In this document: one piece after another, positions 1 through 11,300 of the stretch
Position numbering within the stretch: position 1 is the first letter of the stretch
Layout of the letters: each line of letters begins with the position of its first letter
Assembly: GCA_947623455.1 (NCBI GenBank)
Contig: OX392527.1
Span: 50,202,401 to 50,266,400 of the forward strand
Origin: Mimachlamys varia
Lineage: Eukaryota; Mollusca; Bivalvia; Pectinida; Pectinidae
Direction: 5' to 3'
DNA: 64,000 nucleotides
Position numbers and translations under genes: made by a program
The notes under the pieces: model-generated
What the model saw: the letters and a program-made list of their open reading frames with translations, nothing else
The model's database searches: none
What the model was told of the DNA's origin: nothing

Positions 1-88
1 ACTCACCGTGACATGAAATTATGTTTTTCTGAATATCAGTTACAACTGTAGATTTCTTCGTATTTGGAAGAGTTGTTGCCCCTTACCA

Positions 89-246
89 GTGATCAATCTA
101 TGTGCGAGTCCCTAGTCCAGAACTCATAAAATTATGAAAGGACTCATAGAAATTCTGGACGTACTTCAATTTATCATTGTGGGACCCATCGTTTTCATCA
201 ATTTGTACAAAAAGGACCCATGAAAATAAATTGTAAATTGATCACT
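89..246. mobile_element. Short inverted-repeat element, second copy in opposite orientation at about 15066-15240
   Basis: The segment starts CAGTGATCAATCTA and ends AAATTGATCACTG, so its ends are inverted repeats. The 15.1-kb copy shares TCAATTTACAATTTATTTTCATG, the ATGAGTCCTTTCATAATTTTATGAGT block and GATTGATCACTGATCA, on the other strand. A non-autonomous DNA element is the simplest explanation. This one lies in a DRC3 intron. Confidence 0.55.
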
Positions 247-517
247 GCGGCTTACATATTTCAAAATTTAGATCTTTTCCCATAGTTCAACCATTTTCTT
301 TCAAACTTTGTAGGTTCCAATGTGTTAAAAGGATGGAAACAGTGCTTTCATTGTGACATTGCAATTGAAAAAAAAATACGAATCCATTATTTTGTATTTA
401 GTATGATTTAATTATACGTCTTTCACTTTGGCATGGGATGGGTGTACATTGTTCGGCCCTGCTGCACTCTTGTTATAATATGTACTGTTTATATTTAAAG
501 CCTCTTTTATTACACAG

Positions 518-3500
518 ACTTGTCCTTCAACAACATAGAAGTGATTGAGGGTCTCAATGCTCTCACGAAGCTGGAGGACCTAACACTGTACAACAACAGG
601 ATCGCCACACTGGAAAACATGGACACACTCTTAAATCTCCATGTATTCTCCATTGGAAACAACATGCTCACAGAACTGCAAAATGTAAGCTGGTTGACTT
701 CTCCCATCGATCATAACTATAATTGTAAATGTATTTTATACAGAAGTCAACCTTCTGGTTCTGTGAAACCAAGAGAAATTATTAAAAAAAACTTAATACA
801 TAATAATTTTTAACAGTGTACACACAGTGTTCTCACTAAGTTTTGAAATTGTTGGTTGACTTGAAAGGAATAGCCGACTGAAGGCTCACATGCTACAGTA
901 TTGACCTATATAAAATTCTTATAAAATAACCGGTTCAAAGGAGATAAATAACAGGCTACTTTTGCCGGGAACCGGCTTTTTGACGAGAACACTGACACAG
1001 TAAAATTTTTGATTAGCAAATGCTTTATTTGATTGTCTCCTCCCCCCCCCCACCCAATTTAGGGGGGGGGGGAGATAAAACTCCAAAAACATTTATTCAT
1101 GCACCTGTAATTTTATTTTCCACCAGCTTTTCTGTTTGTATTCTTTATTCTAGTCATTTTAACACAATACATTTGCAAGTAGATAATAAATCACATGTGT
1201 TCCACACAGGATTATGTATATAATTATGTTTTATCAATAATCAATATTTCCTCTTTCAGTTGTTATATCTGCGGAGATTTAAGGAAATGAAAACATTAAA
1301 CCTCGCTGGTAACCCGTTCTGTAAACAGACCGGCTACAAACAGTATGTGATTGCCTTCCTGTCTGGTATCGACTTCCTCGACTATCGCCTGGTGGATAAA
1401 CAGTCGGTTAGTAGATGTTATCTAGAGCATGAGTAATACAGTTATACACTGTACAGTGGACTCCACTTAATATCACTCCTGTTAATATCACATTCCTCTT
1501 TATATCATGTTTTTCCCAAGCACCATTTTTCTCTTTATGTAATATATGTAATTTTTTTTGGTTACCGGTAATATCATGTATTTTGGTGTGAATTCCACTT
1601 AATATCATGTTTTTTTATCCAATCACATAAGATATCCAGAAAATGATGTCATTTCCATTGATTTCAGATACTACCTTTTCAAAATGTTGCATAGAAAATA
1701 GAAAATAACCCCAAAGATTAATTGCAATAATGTTATCTATTATATTAAAAAATCTACATTGGAAAGCTTACTTTTAGTTATGGAGATTGGAAATGCACTA
1801 GATTTAGTGGAAAAAACCTGTTTCTCTTAATGTCACATTCCTGTTAGTATCATGTTTTTGTCTGACAAATGCAACATGATATAAAGAGGAGTGCACTGTA
1901 TATAAATCATATCAATAACCATTATTTTTTTCAAAAAAAAAAACAGGTAACTGTTGAGGAGTTGTTTTTTTTAACTAAATCATGTGACACTTAACTCATT
2001 TACCCCTTAAATTTCGGAATAAACTCTTCCAATCTTTGAATTGGAAGAGTTCAAATGTGTGTGTCTTCAGGGGTTAATGAGTAAAGTATAACAATGTCCA
2101 ATCAATTTTTTTTTAAATTTCTCCATCTTTGATTTTATGTTCACCCCAATGTTTTAAGGATATTTTGGTAAATTTATATATACATTGTAGTATGTCTTTT
2201 ATATATAAAATTTGTCAAGTAATTTAACTAATTAGTTCACCTCCCCAATCTAGTTTCTATCTGTGTTAATGAAAGTGACTGTCTTGTATCTAGACTCAGT
2301 TGTACTTACAGAGTTTATCCTTTGAGATGTAATATGTGTTTCCAATTTGAGAATAACTTAATTATGATAACCTGGAATGTACAGTACCATTTCATCTGAC
2401 CAACTGTGTAATCCATATTTTGATAACTTATAAACTAAAATATTAATTGCATTTTAACAGAGAGAAGATGCCATGGAAAAACACATGATTCAAAGGGAGG
2501 AAATGTTACACAATGAAAAACAGGCTGAACTGAAACAGGAAGAGGAAATCAGGAACAAGAAACAACTGGAACTCCACAAGGTATACAGGACAAGTCCTTT
2601 TAAAATAATTGACATGGTACACTTTGATAACTGATAACAGTTTATATCTCGTCTCAATTTATTTCCTTATAATTATATACTATATATGCATGCTGTAATC
2701 CCTTAATAAACCCAGGCATACATGTTTGTAGGCTGTGCAAGGTTTTATACAGACCTCAAACATTTTGAAGAATAATTGGTGAAAAAGCTATGTTTAATAT
2801 ATAGCACGGGTCATTTTCTGTATAAAATTGGAGTGCAGTATAAATGATGCAACAAACATACAATAGCTATGCAAATGAGTCGTGTTACTATGGGAACACT
2901 CGTGTGATGTCATAAATAAATGATGTACCTGTATAAGTTTGTGATTCAACCTGCTGCGGTCATAATCTAGGTCAGCATTACTCTATAAAAATTGACAGAA
3001 ATTGGACGTCACCACTGTACAGGCTGCATTTCTCAACCAAGTGGCAAGAAGCTATACACTTGTGTTTACAAACATCATCACTTGTATGAGTTAACATTTC
3101 AAATTTTTCATGGTTAAAAACTAAGTCACTGTTACTATAAATAGAATTTCCGTGCCATCATTAAAGTAACATTTATCCTGGATGCATACCAGCAAAAGAA
3201 AACATGTCTAATCTAATCACTGAAAATTTCCCTTTTCACTGAAAATTGTGTTTTTAATGCTGAAGCATGAGGGTATAAGTATTGCCTGTAATGCCTTGTT
3301 TTAAATGAGTTATGAATATTCATCCTATAACTACCCACACAGGCTGCCTATGTGGAGCTGATGGACGGACCACACCTGTTTGAGATGATGTATATGGAAG
3401 ATTCAGAGGGACAGAAGCTGAGCGAGATGCCAGGGATTGAAGATCTCTTACAAACATATCCTTTTGTCTACATTGTTTTCTAGCATCTCAGCTGATGTTG

Positions 3501-6398
3501 CTGCTGCATATGGGCATTCATTACAACTATACATAATTTGTGATGTTAAATTTGAGCTACCAAACTTAAATGACTGTAAAATAATTACAAATATATATAT
3601 ATATACAGTAAAAGTATGAAAAAAATAGTCTCCACTAGGCAATTAAGTTTTGCAAGGATACATTTTGACTAACTGTATTTTTCCGAATTTCTTAGAAATA
3701 CGTAACACTGGATTCCCTCCCTCCCCCCCCCCCCCCTCCCCCCCCCCCCCCCCCACCTCAAAATATTCAAAATATTCTTCAATTCATAGATCATTAGTAC
3801 TTGAGTTATATTCCTTGACAGTTTTCACTTTTAAGGACAAATTTGTTGCCATCTGCCATCAAATGTTTGAGTACGGCTTGAAGGAACATGAAAAGCGCGA
3901 CTCTGAGGTGAAGCAGTTCTGGGAATGTGTGGAGGACGCCAAACAGGACAACAAGAACCTAGGGATGAGGGCCATCAACAGTTTCATGGCCGTTAAAAAG
4001 AGGGTGAGTGACTGAATTATACAAGATCTAATAATCATTGGTCTGAACTTTTGGAGGATCTTCCTTTAAAGGCCCAATATATATAACTTCAGGAATTTTT
4101 TCGTGATTCTGAAAAATTCTGACAATAAAATCCAGTTAATAACCATGCAAAAATAAGCCTAAAACGAAGTAAACCTGAGCGGAAACTAACAAGAAACACT
4201 TGACAGAAAAATCCAAAGAACTGAAAATAATTCAGGTGTGGCCCACTTCAACAACAAACCGAAGGTAGAATACAGTTCAAAATGGACGCATGTTTACAAA
4301 TACCGAGTTTCAACTACTGCTGTACCGGTAACTGCATAAGAATTCATCTTGAATATTGCTGATATCAGCTAATCTTAACTAAATCTATAAATATAATAAG
4401 TTATTAGGCTTGATTTTCGCTTCAAGTTTTGCCGAAATTTACGTATATTGGGCCTTTAAGTGCACATTTCGAAACTGTTTCAATTCTGTTTTTCTCTGTT
4501 TGTGTAGATTATGCAGGAACTGGGTCAGATTAGTGACCAGAAGGTGCTTGAGTCCGTCGTGGCCGACTACAACAAACAAGTTTCGGAGCTGTGGGACAAA
4601 CTGATGGGGCTGGAACTGCAGCTTGTTGACCAGTTGGAGGTACTTTATCAAGTTATCAAATCAGGAAGAAAATATTTTTGACAAGTTTTTTCCTCCAGAT
4701 TAGTCAATTAAGATTTATTCTCATAAAATCTTGTTCTGGATTTCTTAATCACAGATTATATATATTTTTCCTTCTAGGTACTTAATTGCCAGTAGCATTA
4801 AATGGATTTTTGTAGGATTGATATATTATACTGATCATGGGTTTTACTTCTGGTATACAATTCATGTGACCTTCATCTCAGATTAATATACTTTCTACAT
4901 GTACAGTCAAACTTCTTTATCGCAAACATGTATTACTAGAAGATCTCGTTTAATTTAAAGTCTTTCAATGGTAATTTTATACTAAATATTCAAACTTATC
5001 TTTAACACAATTACTAGAATAACTAGAATTAAATAAGGTTGCTTATGGCCCCGCTGACTTCAAGACAACAAGGTTTGATTGTATATGGAACTCTTGGTCA
5101 ATACATTTCATATTGCTTTTGTTCTGCTGGGAAACACTCTCAAAATGTTTGAAGGTTTATTGACATATTTTATAGCTATTTATTAACACTTTAAGGGAAA
5201 TAATTGATTTTCAAAAATCCCAATTTTAATGTAAAACTTTCTATTTGTACCTTTGTAGGATGTCATCAAAGACTTTGAGCGGAGTATGCAGGATCTGGTG
5301 GCCTCCTTCCAGGAGAACATCCAGGCTTTCCTGGCCCAGTGTCGGGACCTGGAGACCTTCCATCATGAGAAGATGATGGAGATAGCTATTGTTACACTGG
5401 AAAAGGTTCTCAAGAATGAGTTGGACGATGAGATCAACGAGGACCTGAGAATGGTGAGTTGTTATTAGAGATAGGGTGGCCAGGTACTGCAGTGGATAGT
5501 GCACTTGCCTCTCACCAAAGCGGCTGGGGCTCAATTCCCCGACTACATGCGAAAAGGTATTGGGGGGTCATCGGGTACTCTGGTTTCCTCCCACAATATG
5601 ACCCCTCGCTCGCTATCATTTGGGCCCAAAAGTGTGATTAAACTTGTTTCAATTGTTGTAAAATAAATTAAGTTTATATATTTTTATATATTATTAAAGA
5701 TATCTGTTTTAATGTCAACAAGTAACAGATCTCGCTGTAGTAACTACAGTCTAGCATTTCAAATAATATTTTTGATTTATATACCCCTCAGAAGAGATTT
5801 CTTTCACATTTAACTCATAAAGGAGGTTTCTAATAAAATAAAGCTAGTGTAAGATAAAAAATTCCTGATAGCATTACTTATCTCTCGTAAGAAATTTATT
5901 ATTGGACATGTTACTCTTGAAATTCTTTTTTGTTTTTGTTTTTGACAATGAATTTTATTTTTCATAAATCATCTCATGAAATTCTTAGGTAGATGAATAC
6001 TTCTCCATGTAATTTAAATTTCAAAGACATCTTTATAAGGTGTGAAAGGAAAATTGGTATCGAAAGTGAAACTACCACTATAGTTTGTTACTTTGGTACT
6101 GTATGTACTAACCATTACATTAAACCGAATGTACCTATCATTATAGTTATTCGTGGACAAGGACACCATCATGAACGCAGTTTCCTCATCGCACGATGTT
6201 CACCTGCTTAAGATAGACAACAAGGAGGACGACATGGTGACCAGAATCAACCAATGGCTAAAAAATACGATTGACAAAATTCACGAAGATGAGGAAGTTT
6301 CGAGAAACCGCATGAGAGTGACAGAAATTAACAATCTAATTGATCACCTTCGAGATGAAATTGACAATTTGGAAGTTTTACAAACTGGAAATTACTGA
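518..6398 (+). CDS. DRC3: Dynein regulatory complex subunit 3 (DRC3/LRRC48), 3' eight exons; 5' end outside window
   Basis: Coding exons read from splice sites: 518-684, 1260-1406, 2461-2580, 3343-3455, 3829-4003, 4508-4639, 5259-5453, 6147-6398 (stop TGA). They join in frame to about 432 residues; the family is about 520 aa, so roughly 90 N-terminal residues lie left of the window. The first two exons encode leucine-rich repeats (LSFNNIEVIEGL, LYNNRI, LNLAGNPF, then the DYRLVD cap). The rest is charged coiled coil, with blocks I recognise from vertebrate DRC3: KDKFVAIC, FEYGLKEHEKR, QCRDLETFHHEK, LFVDKDTIMNAV, HDVHLLKIDN, VTRINQW. DRC3 is a subunit of the axonemal nexin-dynein regulatory complex that coordinates dynein activity in motile cilia and flagella. 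All introns are GT-AG except the fourth in the window, which is AT-AC. The gene converges on ATPAF2. Family assignment is firm; the recalled vertebrate similarity was not aligned by computer. Confidence 0.95.
1454..1898. mobile_element. MITE family A, copy 1 (CAGTGGACTCCACTTAATATCA ends, TA target site)
   Basis: Starts CAGTGGACTCCACTTAATAT and ends with the near-complement (ATATAAAGAGGAGTGCACTG), flanked by TA on both sides; 445 bp and non-coding. CAGT-type termini with a TA duplication fit non-autonomous pogo/Tc1-mariner elements. Further copies lie at 9932-10393 and 58154-58939. It sits in a DRC3 intron. Confidence 0.8.
1991..2086. repeat. Dispersed ~90-bp palindromic element, copy 1
   Basis: The outer arms read TTAACTCATTTACCCCT and AGGGGTTAATGAGT and the core is TTGAATTGGAAGAGTTCAAA. 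Similar segments, in either orientation, lie at 17361-17424, 34381-34469, 35713-35805, 38319-38397, 41376-41466 and 50961-51016, and one is split by another element at 15041-15320. Confidence 0.65.
3456..3828 (+). other. DRC3: U12-type AT-AC intron of DRC3
   Basis: No GT donor keeps the frame after exon 3343-3455. The exon is instead followed by ATATCCTTTT, the U12 AT-AC 5' splice site consensus. TTCCTTGAC at 3811-3819 matches the U12 branch-point consensus, with the branch A at 3818, and the intron ends in AC at 3828, 10 nt further on. Splicing 3455 to 3829 gives LLQT-FKDKFV in frame (phase 2), the continuation expected from vertebrate DRC3. The intron also contains a long poly-C tract (about 3717-3753). 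Confidence 0.9.
5474..5690 (+). mobile_element. tRNA-derived SINE (family S1) in DRC3 intron 7
   Basis: 217 bp between direct repeats TTATTAGAGATA (5462-5473) and TTATTAAAGATA (5691-5702). The head resembles a tRNA: A-box-like GCAGTGGATAGTGCACTTGCC and B-box-like GGGCTCAATTCCCC. The tail is AT-rich (AAATAAATTAAGTTTATA). The same family occurs antisense at 50291-50538 and 18110-18190. It lies only 20 bp beyond the exon donor at 5453. Confidence 0.8.
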
Positions 6399-7030
6399 TT
6401 CGAATTTCGAAGTGTCTTGTATGAAATTTTAATTGTGACCAAACCAGTCTGGCAATTCCAATTTCCAACAGAATAGGATTGTGCCAAATTTTATTAATGG
6501 ATCCGGAGACCATTTATTTCTGTGACAGTAGCAGGCGGATGTGACAATTGTGAAGAACTATGATTATATCCATCAACATCTTTTGTAAAAACATTTACAT
6601 GGGGATCATAGTCCTAGCTTTCGCAAAGGTGGACTTTCACAGCGTGATCATAGTCATTCGGAAGCTTTAAACTATCTGTGATAAAAGAAGGTCACAGTTG
6701 CCTGCAGTTTTTGGACAAAATTTGGACGAGTGAAGTGTAACTTGTCCGAATCAAATTCCCAGTATTCTGTTAATTTTTGTAAACGTAAAACATTTTTATC
6801 AAGGACATTGACATGTTCGCTAACCTGTGATGTTTGATCTTCGAGGCGTTTGATTCGGATAGGTTTTTAATGTTCATATATCTGTACCAAGACGTGACCT
6901 TTGTACATATACATTGTAATATAGACTGATTCATCATCGACTGTGAAATAACGGACCTATCAACCATTGTTGACAAGTAATATATTTCATAACTGCATAA
7001 ACATGTAAATAAATATTAAAATGAGAAAAC
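6399..7030 (+). terminator. DRC3: DRC3 3' UTR with polyadenylation signal
   Basis: Non-coding sequence follows the TGA. A canonical AATAAA at 7008-7013 is the first good signal, giving a 3' UTR of about 630 nt. The exact cleavage site is not visible. Confidence 0.6.
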
Positions 7031-7193
7031 AAGTCTACACACATTTGCGTTATAGTTCTATATTAAGCCTCTGTTGTTCTTAATATGACACCTTCACTAA
7101 TATGTATGAACAAATCTCAACTACACCAGGATTCGTAACCAGTAGATGATAAAAATACTCCCCTACTTAATATATTTCACTGGATACTTTATT

Positions 7194-7640
7194 AAACAAG
7201 AGGCCCATGGGCCTTAATGGCCATCTGACTTTATATATAATTTTTGTTGGTAATTGCTAAAATATTAGCATATTTGACCCCTATGACCATGAAAATAGCT
7301 CAAGGTCATTTATTTGAACAAACTTCATGGTCCTTCATTTAAGCATGCTACAGTCGAAATATCAGTACACCAGACATTTCGATTAGTGAGAAGTTGTTTC
7401 AAGATTTTAACATGTTTGACCCCTGTGTCCTTGAAAGTAGGTCAAGGTCATTCATTTTAAAAAAACTTGCTACCCTTCATCCCAGCATGCAACATGCATA
7501 TCATCAACACCCTAGGCCTTTCGGTTATTGAGAAGAAGATGTTTGAAGGAAAAGTTTAAGCAAGGCGGACGGCACACGATGACGGACAGTACACGATGGC
7601 TTTAGGTCATCCTGACCCTTCGAGTCAGATGACCTAAAAA
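7194..7640 (+). repeat. Interspersed repeat with AACAAGAGGCCCATGGGCCT head
   Basis: The head is a small palindrome (AGGCCCATGGGCCT). The body holds diverged copies of a GACC..TGAAA.TAGGTCAAGGTCATTTATTTGAACAAACTT unit, and the end reads CAGATGACCTAAA. Related heads occur at 7676 (AACAAGAGGTCC), 12548, about 21075 (degenerate), 51827 and 62412. It is non-coding and fills most of the DRC3/ATPAF2 intergenic stretch with the copy at 7676-7860; I see nothing else between 7030 and 8250. Confidence 0.6.
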
Positions 7641-7675
7641 TACTTTGGACAATGGTAATCGGGTACATGTACTAA

Positions 7676-7860
7676 AACAAGAGGTCCAGAGGGTCAATAT
7701 AGCTCACCTAAATCTTTATGCCCATGATGACGGGGATTTCAACTATTTCAATCTAATAGTCCAAAAATTAAGTCCCTTGGGTTAATGATACTGCAAACTT
7801 ATTGTTTACATACATTGTATTTAAACATCCTTTTGAAACTTTTCCTTTAGATGTCTCCCT
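7676..7860 (+). repeat. Interspersed repeat fragment with AACAAGAGGTCCAGAGGGTC head
   Basis: The head AACAAGAGGTCCAGAGGGTC then ATAGCTCACCTAAATC is the same kind of opening as at 7194. The right boundary is uncertain. No coding potential is seen. Confidence 0.4.
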
Positions 7861-8256
7861 CTTCATTGTATTTTCAAGCTCTTTTATGATTATGAATTAT
7901 AGCTTGAACCAATTTTAATGGGCGAGTTCGATTATCGACCATTTACTGTGGTTGGGCTGTTATATCTTATGTGTTGACACGTGCTGCTAATATTGCCCTT
8001 GTCCGACTAAAGGATATCAGCAGTTTGTACTATAGTAGCCAGACATGCCCACAATGATCACTTGATACACATTACTAAAGTGCTTTAGTTTAATCGTACT
8101 ATAGTTAGACCACAGTCACTTTAATTAGTTGACGATCAAACTCACCCAATAATAGTCCTACTTTAATAAAGATAATATATCAACAGCCAAAAAACTTCCG
8201 TAAACTTTAAGAAACAGATTTAAATTATCACTCCAACTCTTCATAAATTAAACAGC

Positions 8257-8262
8257 TTTATT
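8257..8262 (-). terminator. ATPAF2: Polyadenylation signal of ATPAF2 (AATAAA on minus strand)
   Basis: TTTATT on the + strand reads AATAAA on the transcript strand, about 92 nt after the ATPAF2 stop. It is the first canonical signal downstream, giving a short 3' UTR. Convergent DRC3 and ATPAF2 transcripts would end about 1.2 kb apart. Confidence 0.45.
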
Positions 8263-8353
8263 AACTGTAAGGTTGACATAAAATGGTGTTTTGCAAGCGG
8301 GGAAATCTTTGATAATGGCACTGGTCTATTACTAACTAATTTTTTGGTTGTAG

Positions 8354-11300
8354 TTATGTTTTCGACCAGACACTAGTTTTCTCGTTACACCAGTGAATAA
8401 AAACGGCAGCAGCTGATACGCGAGCCTGTAGGTCGTATTTGTCAATGTCATGGTGCCACTCCACACTGCCCCAAGTGTCTGCCTGAAAATTAACATATCA
8501 TAGCAAGTTTAAAACTGTCAAAATTTGACATCTAATAAAAGTATCTGTAAGAAGAAAAAAAATTGAAACATGAATTTATTACCAGGATATTATCCCTATA
8601 TAAAGTTTTGGCAACCTTTCTCATCTGTTCAGAGATTCCAGCTGGACAAAAACTTGAATATCATTCAGTTTCATTCAAAAACTTGAATGTTATGTCACTT
8701 TTAAATTTCAATCATAAAACCTGAATGTAATGTCATCGTTCAGTTCAACTCATAAAACTTGAATATACAGCATAACTTGTCTAAACCGGCCCCTGTTTAT
8801 TCTGGCCTTACAGTTTGGTCCCATATCAAACCCCTACAAACTGGGCACCTTTGTAAACTGGCCAAAACAGTGGTCCCAATCACATCCGGTTTAGACAAGT
8901 TACACTGTACATTGTAATGTCACGTTTCAGTTTCACTCTTAACTCTACATAAGACCAAAACAGTTTAGATTCATCAACACCTACAAATCATATGTTATAA
9001 CAGTTTTGAAACAATTCTAGTCAATCAATAGTTATTTTCTGGATAAGCATTATAATAGTCAATTCTGATCTTCGATACTTTGTCATTACCTTGATAATGA
9101 CAAAGGTATGGATATGTGAAAGGAACATAACAAAACATGGTCCTGTTACAATAAGTCAACAGAGTTTTATAAAAAACATGTTTTGCCTAAAAACTCAAGT
9201 TTTCCCAGTAGACGACTTATTTCAAAATGACAAAACCAATGGAGGATATCGTACCCAATATAATTTCAAAATGACAAAACCAATGGAGGATGTCGTACCC
9301 GATATAATTTCAAAATGACAAAACCAATGGAGGATGTCGTACCCGATATAATTTCAAAGTGACAAAACCAATGGAGGATGTCGTATCTTGATTCAAAATG
9401 ACAAAACCAATGGAGGATGTTGTACCCGATATAATTTCAAAGTGACAAAACCAATGGAGGATGTTGTACCCGATATAATTTCAAAGTGACAAAACCAATG
9501 GAGGATGTTGTACCTGGTACTGGCTTTCCAGTCTGGAGAGTTTAACAGCTTTCTCCACCGATATTTGTTTGTGGACCACGGCCAACATCAACAGTAGTGA
9601 CTTCAAGGCCTCGACCCCAAACTGGTAACCTGTTGGGTAGCAATGAATTTCAAACTGATGATCACATGAAAGTTAACATTAAACTTTGCTATTAGGCAGT
9701 CTCTCAAGAACATTGTACCAGAAATATGTGTTCTGTTGAATTTTAAGATGCTATCAATCATTTGATATTTGTTGAGGAAGAATAATTGTGTCGAGTATTC
9801 TTACCGTGCAATGCCCATTCGTTATTGTAGATGAGGTACTTTTCTAACGTCTGTCTTGTATTGGCAGGAATAACCAGGCTCTGAAGACCAGTGGTGGAAC
9901 ATAACTCTATTTTATATCTGTAAACAAAATACAGTGGATTCCACTTAATATTACCCCTGTTAATATCACATTCCTCTTTATATCATGATTTCCCCAAGCA
10001 CCATTTTTCTCTCTATATAATCTATGTAATTTTATTTGGTTAATTGATATCATGTATTTTGAGGTGAATTCCTCTTAATTAATATCATATTTTTTTAACC
10101 AATCACATAAAATGCTCAGAAAATTATGTAACTTTCATTGATTTCAGATACAACTTGTACAAGTGTTACATAGAAAATAAAAAATAACCCCCCAAAATCA
10201 GATTTCTAATTGCAATAATGTTATCTATATATCGAAACACCTTCATATGTGCATTGAAAAGTTAAATTTTAGTTATGGAGACTGGAAATGCACTAGATTT
10301 AGTGGAAAAAACATGTTTCTCTTAATGTCACCTTCCTGTTAATATCATGTTTTTGTCTGACAAATGCAACATGATATAAAGAGGAATGCACTGTATAAGA
10401 ATATAGAATACAACTCAAATTCATATCTGTAAAATTTGACCTTGACATCTGACCCAGTAAACTTAAGGTTTGGTGAGTTGACACTTTGTTTGATTCTGAA
10501 CATCATTGCTTCACATAATATCATGAAACAAAATTCTTATCAGTTAGGAGCAACAAATTTGTTTTAATGTTAAAATCCAAGATGGCTGATTACCAGCCAT
10601 TTTGAATTTGACCAACCTGAAAAATTACCAAGCAAAACTAAAATGCAAGGGTATACTCAATACTCAATTTACTTCACTTAATATTGTGCAAAAGCAAAAA
10701 AAAAAGAAAAAGAAAAAATGGATCGATGGGCCGAAACCTCAGAATTACTACAGGGTACCTGCATCTTCAATGCGAGTCCCTAATAAGGTAATGAATCTTC
10801 ATGACATTTTTTATGAAGAAACTGAAAAAGATATTGAGTCCCTAATAAGGTAATGAATCTTCATGACATTTTTTATGAAGAAACTGAAAAAGATATTGAG
10901 TCCCTAATAAGGTAATGAACCTTCACAACATTTTTTATGAAGAAACTGAAAAAGATATTGAGTCCCTAATAAGGTAATGAACCTTCACAACATTTTTTAT
11001 AAAGAAACTGAAAAAGATATTGAGTCCCTAATAAGGTAATGAATCTTCATGACATTTTTTATGAAGAAACTGAAAAAGATATTGAGTCCCTAATAAGGTA
11101 ATGAACCTTCACAACATTTTTTATGAAGAAACTGAAAAAGACATTGAGTCCCTAATAAGGTAATGAACCTTCACAACATTTTTTATAAAGAAACTGAAAA
11201 AGATATTGAGTCCCTAATAAGGTAATGAACCTTCACAACATTTTTGATGAAGAAACTGAAAAGACATTGAGTCCCTAATAAGGAAATGAATCTTCATGAC

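Noticed and set aside
3650..3828. Upstream coding part of the 121-aa open frame before the DRC3 exon (poly-proline stretch)
   Set aside because: The proline run is the translated poly-C tract of the U12 intron; coding starts at 3829.
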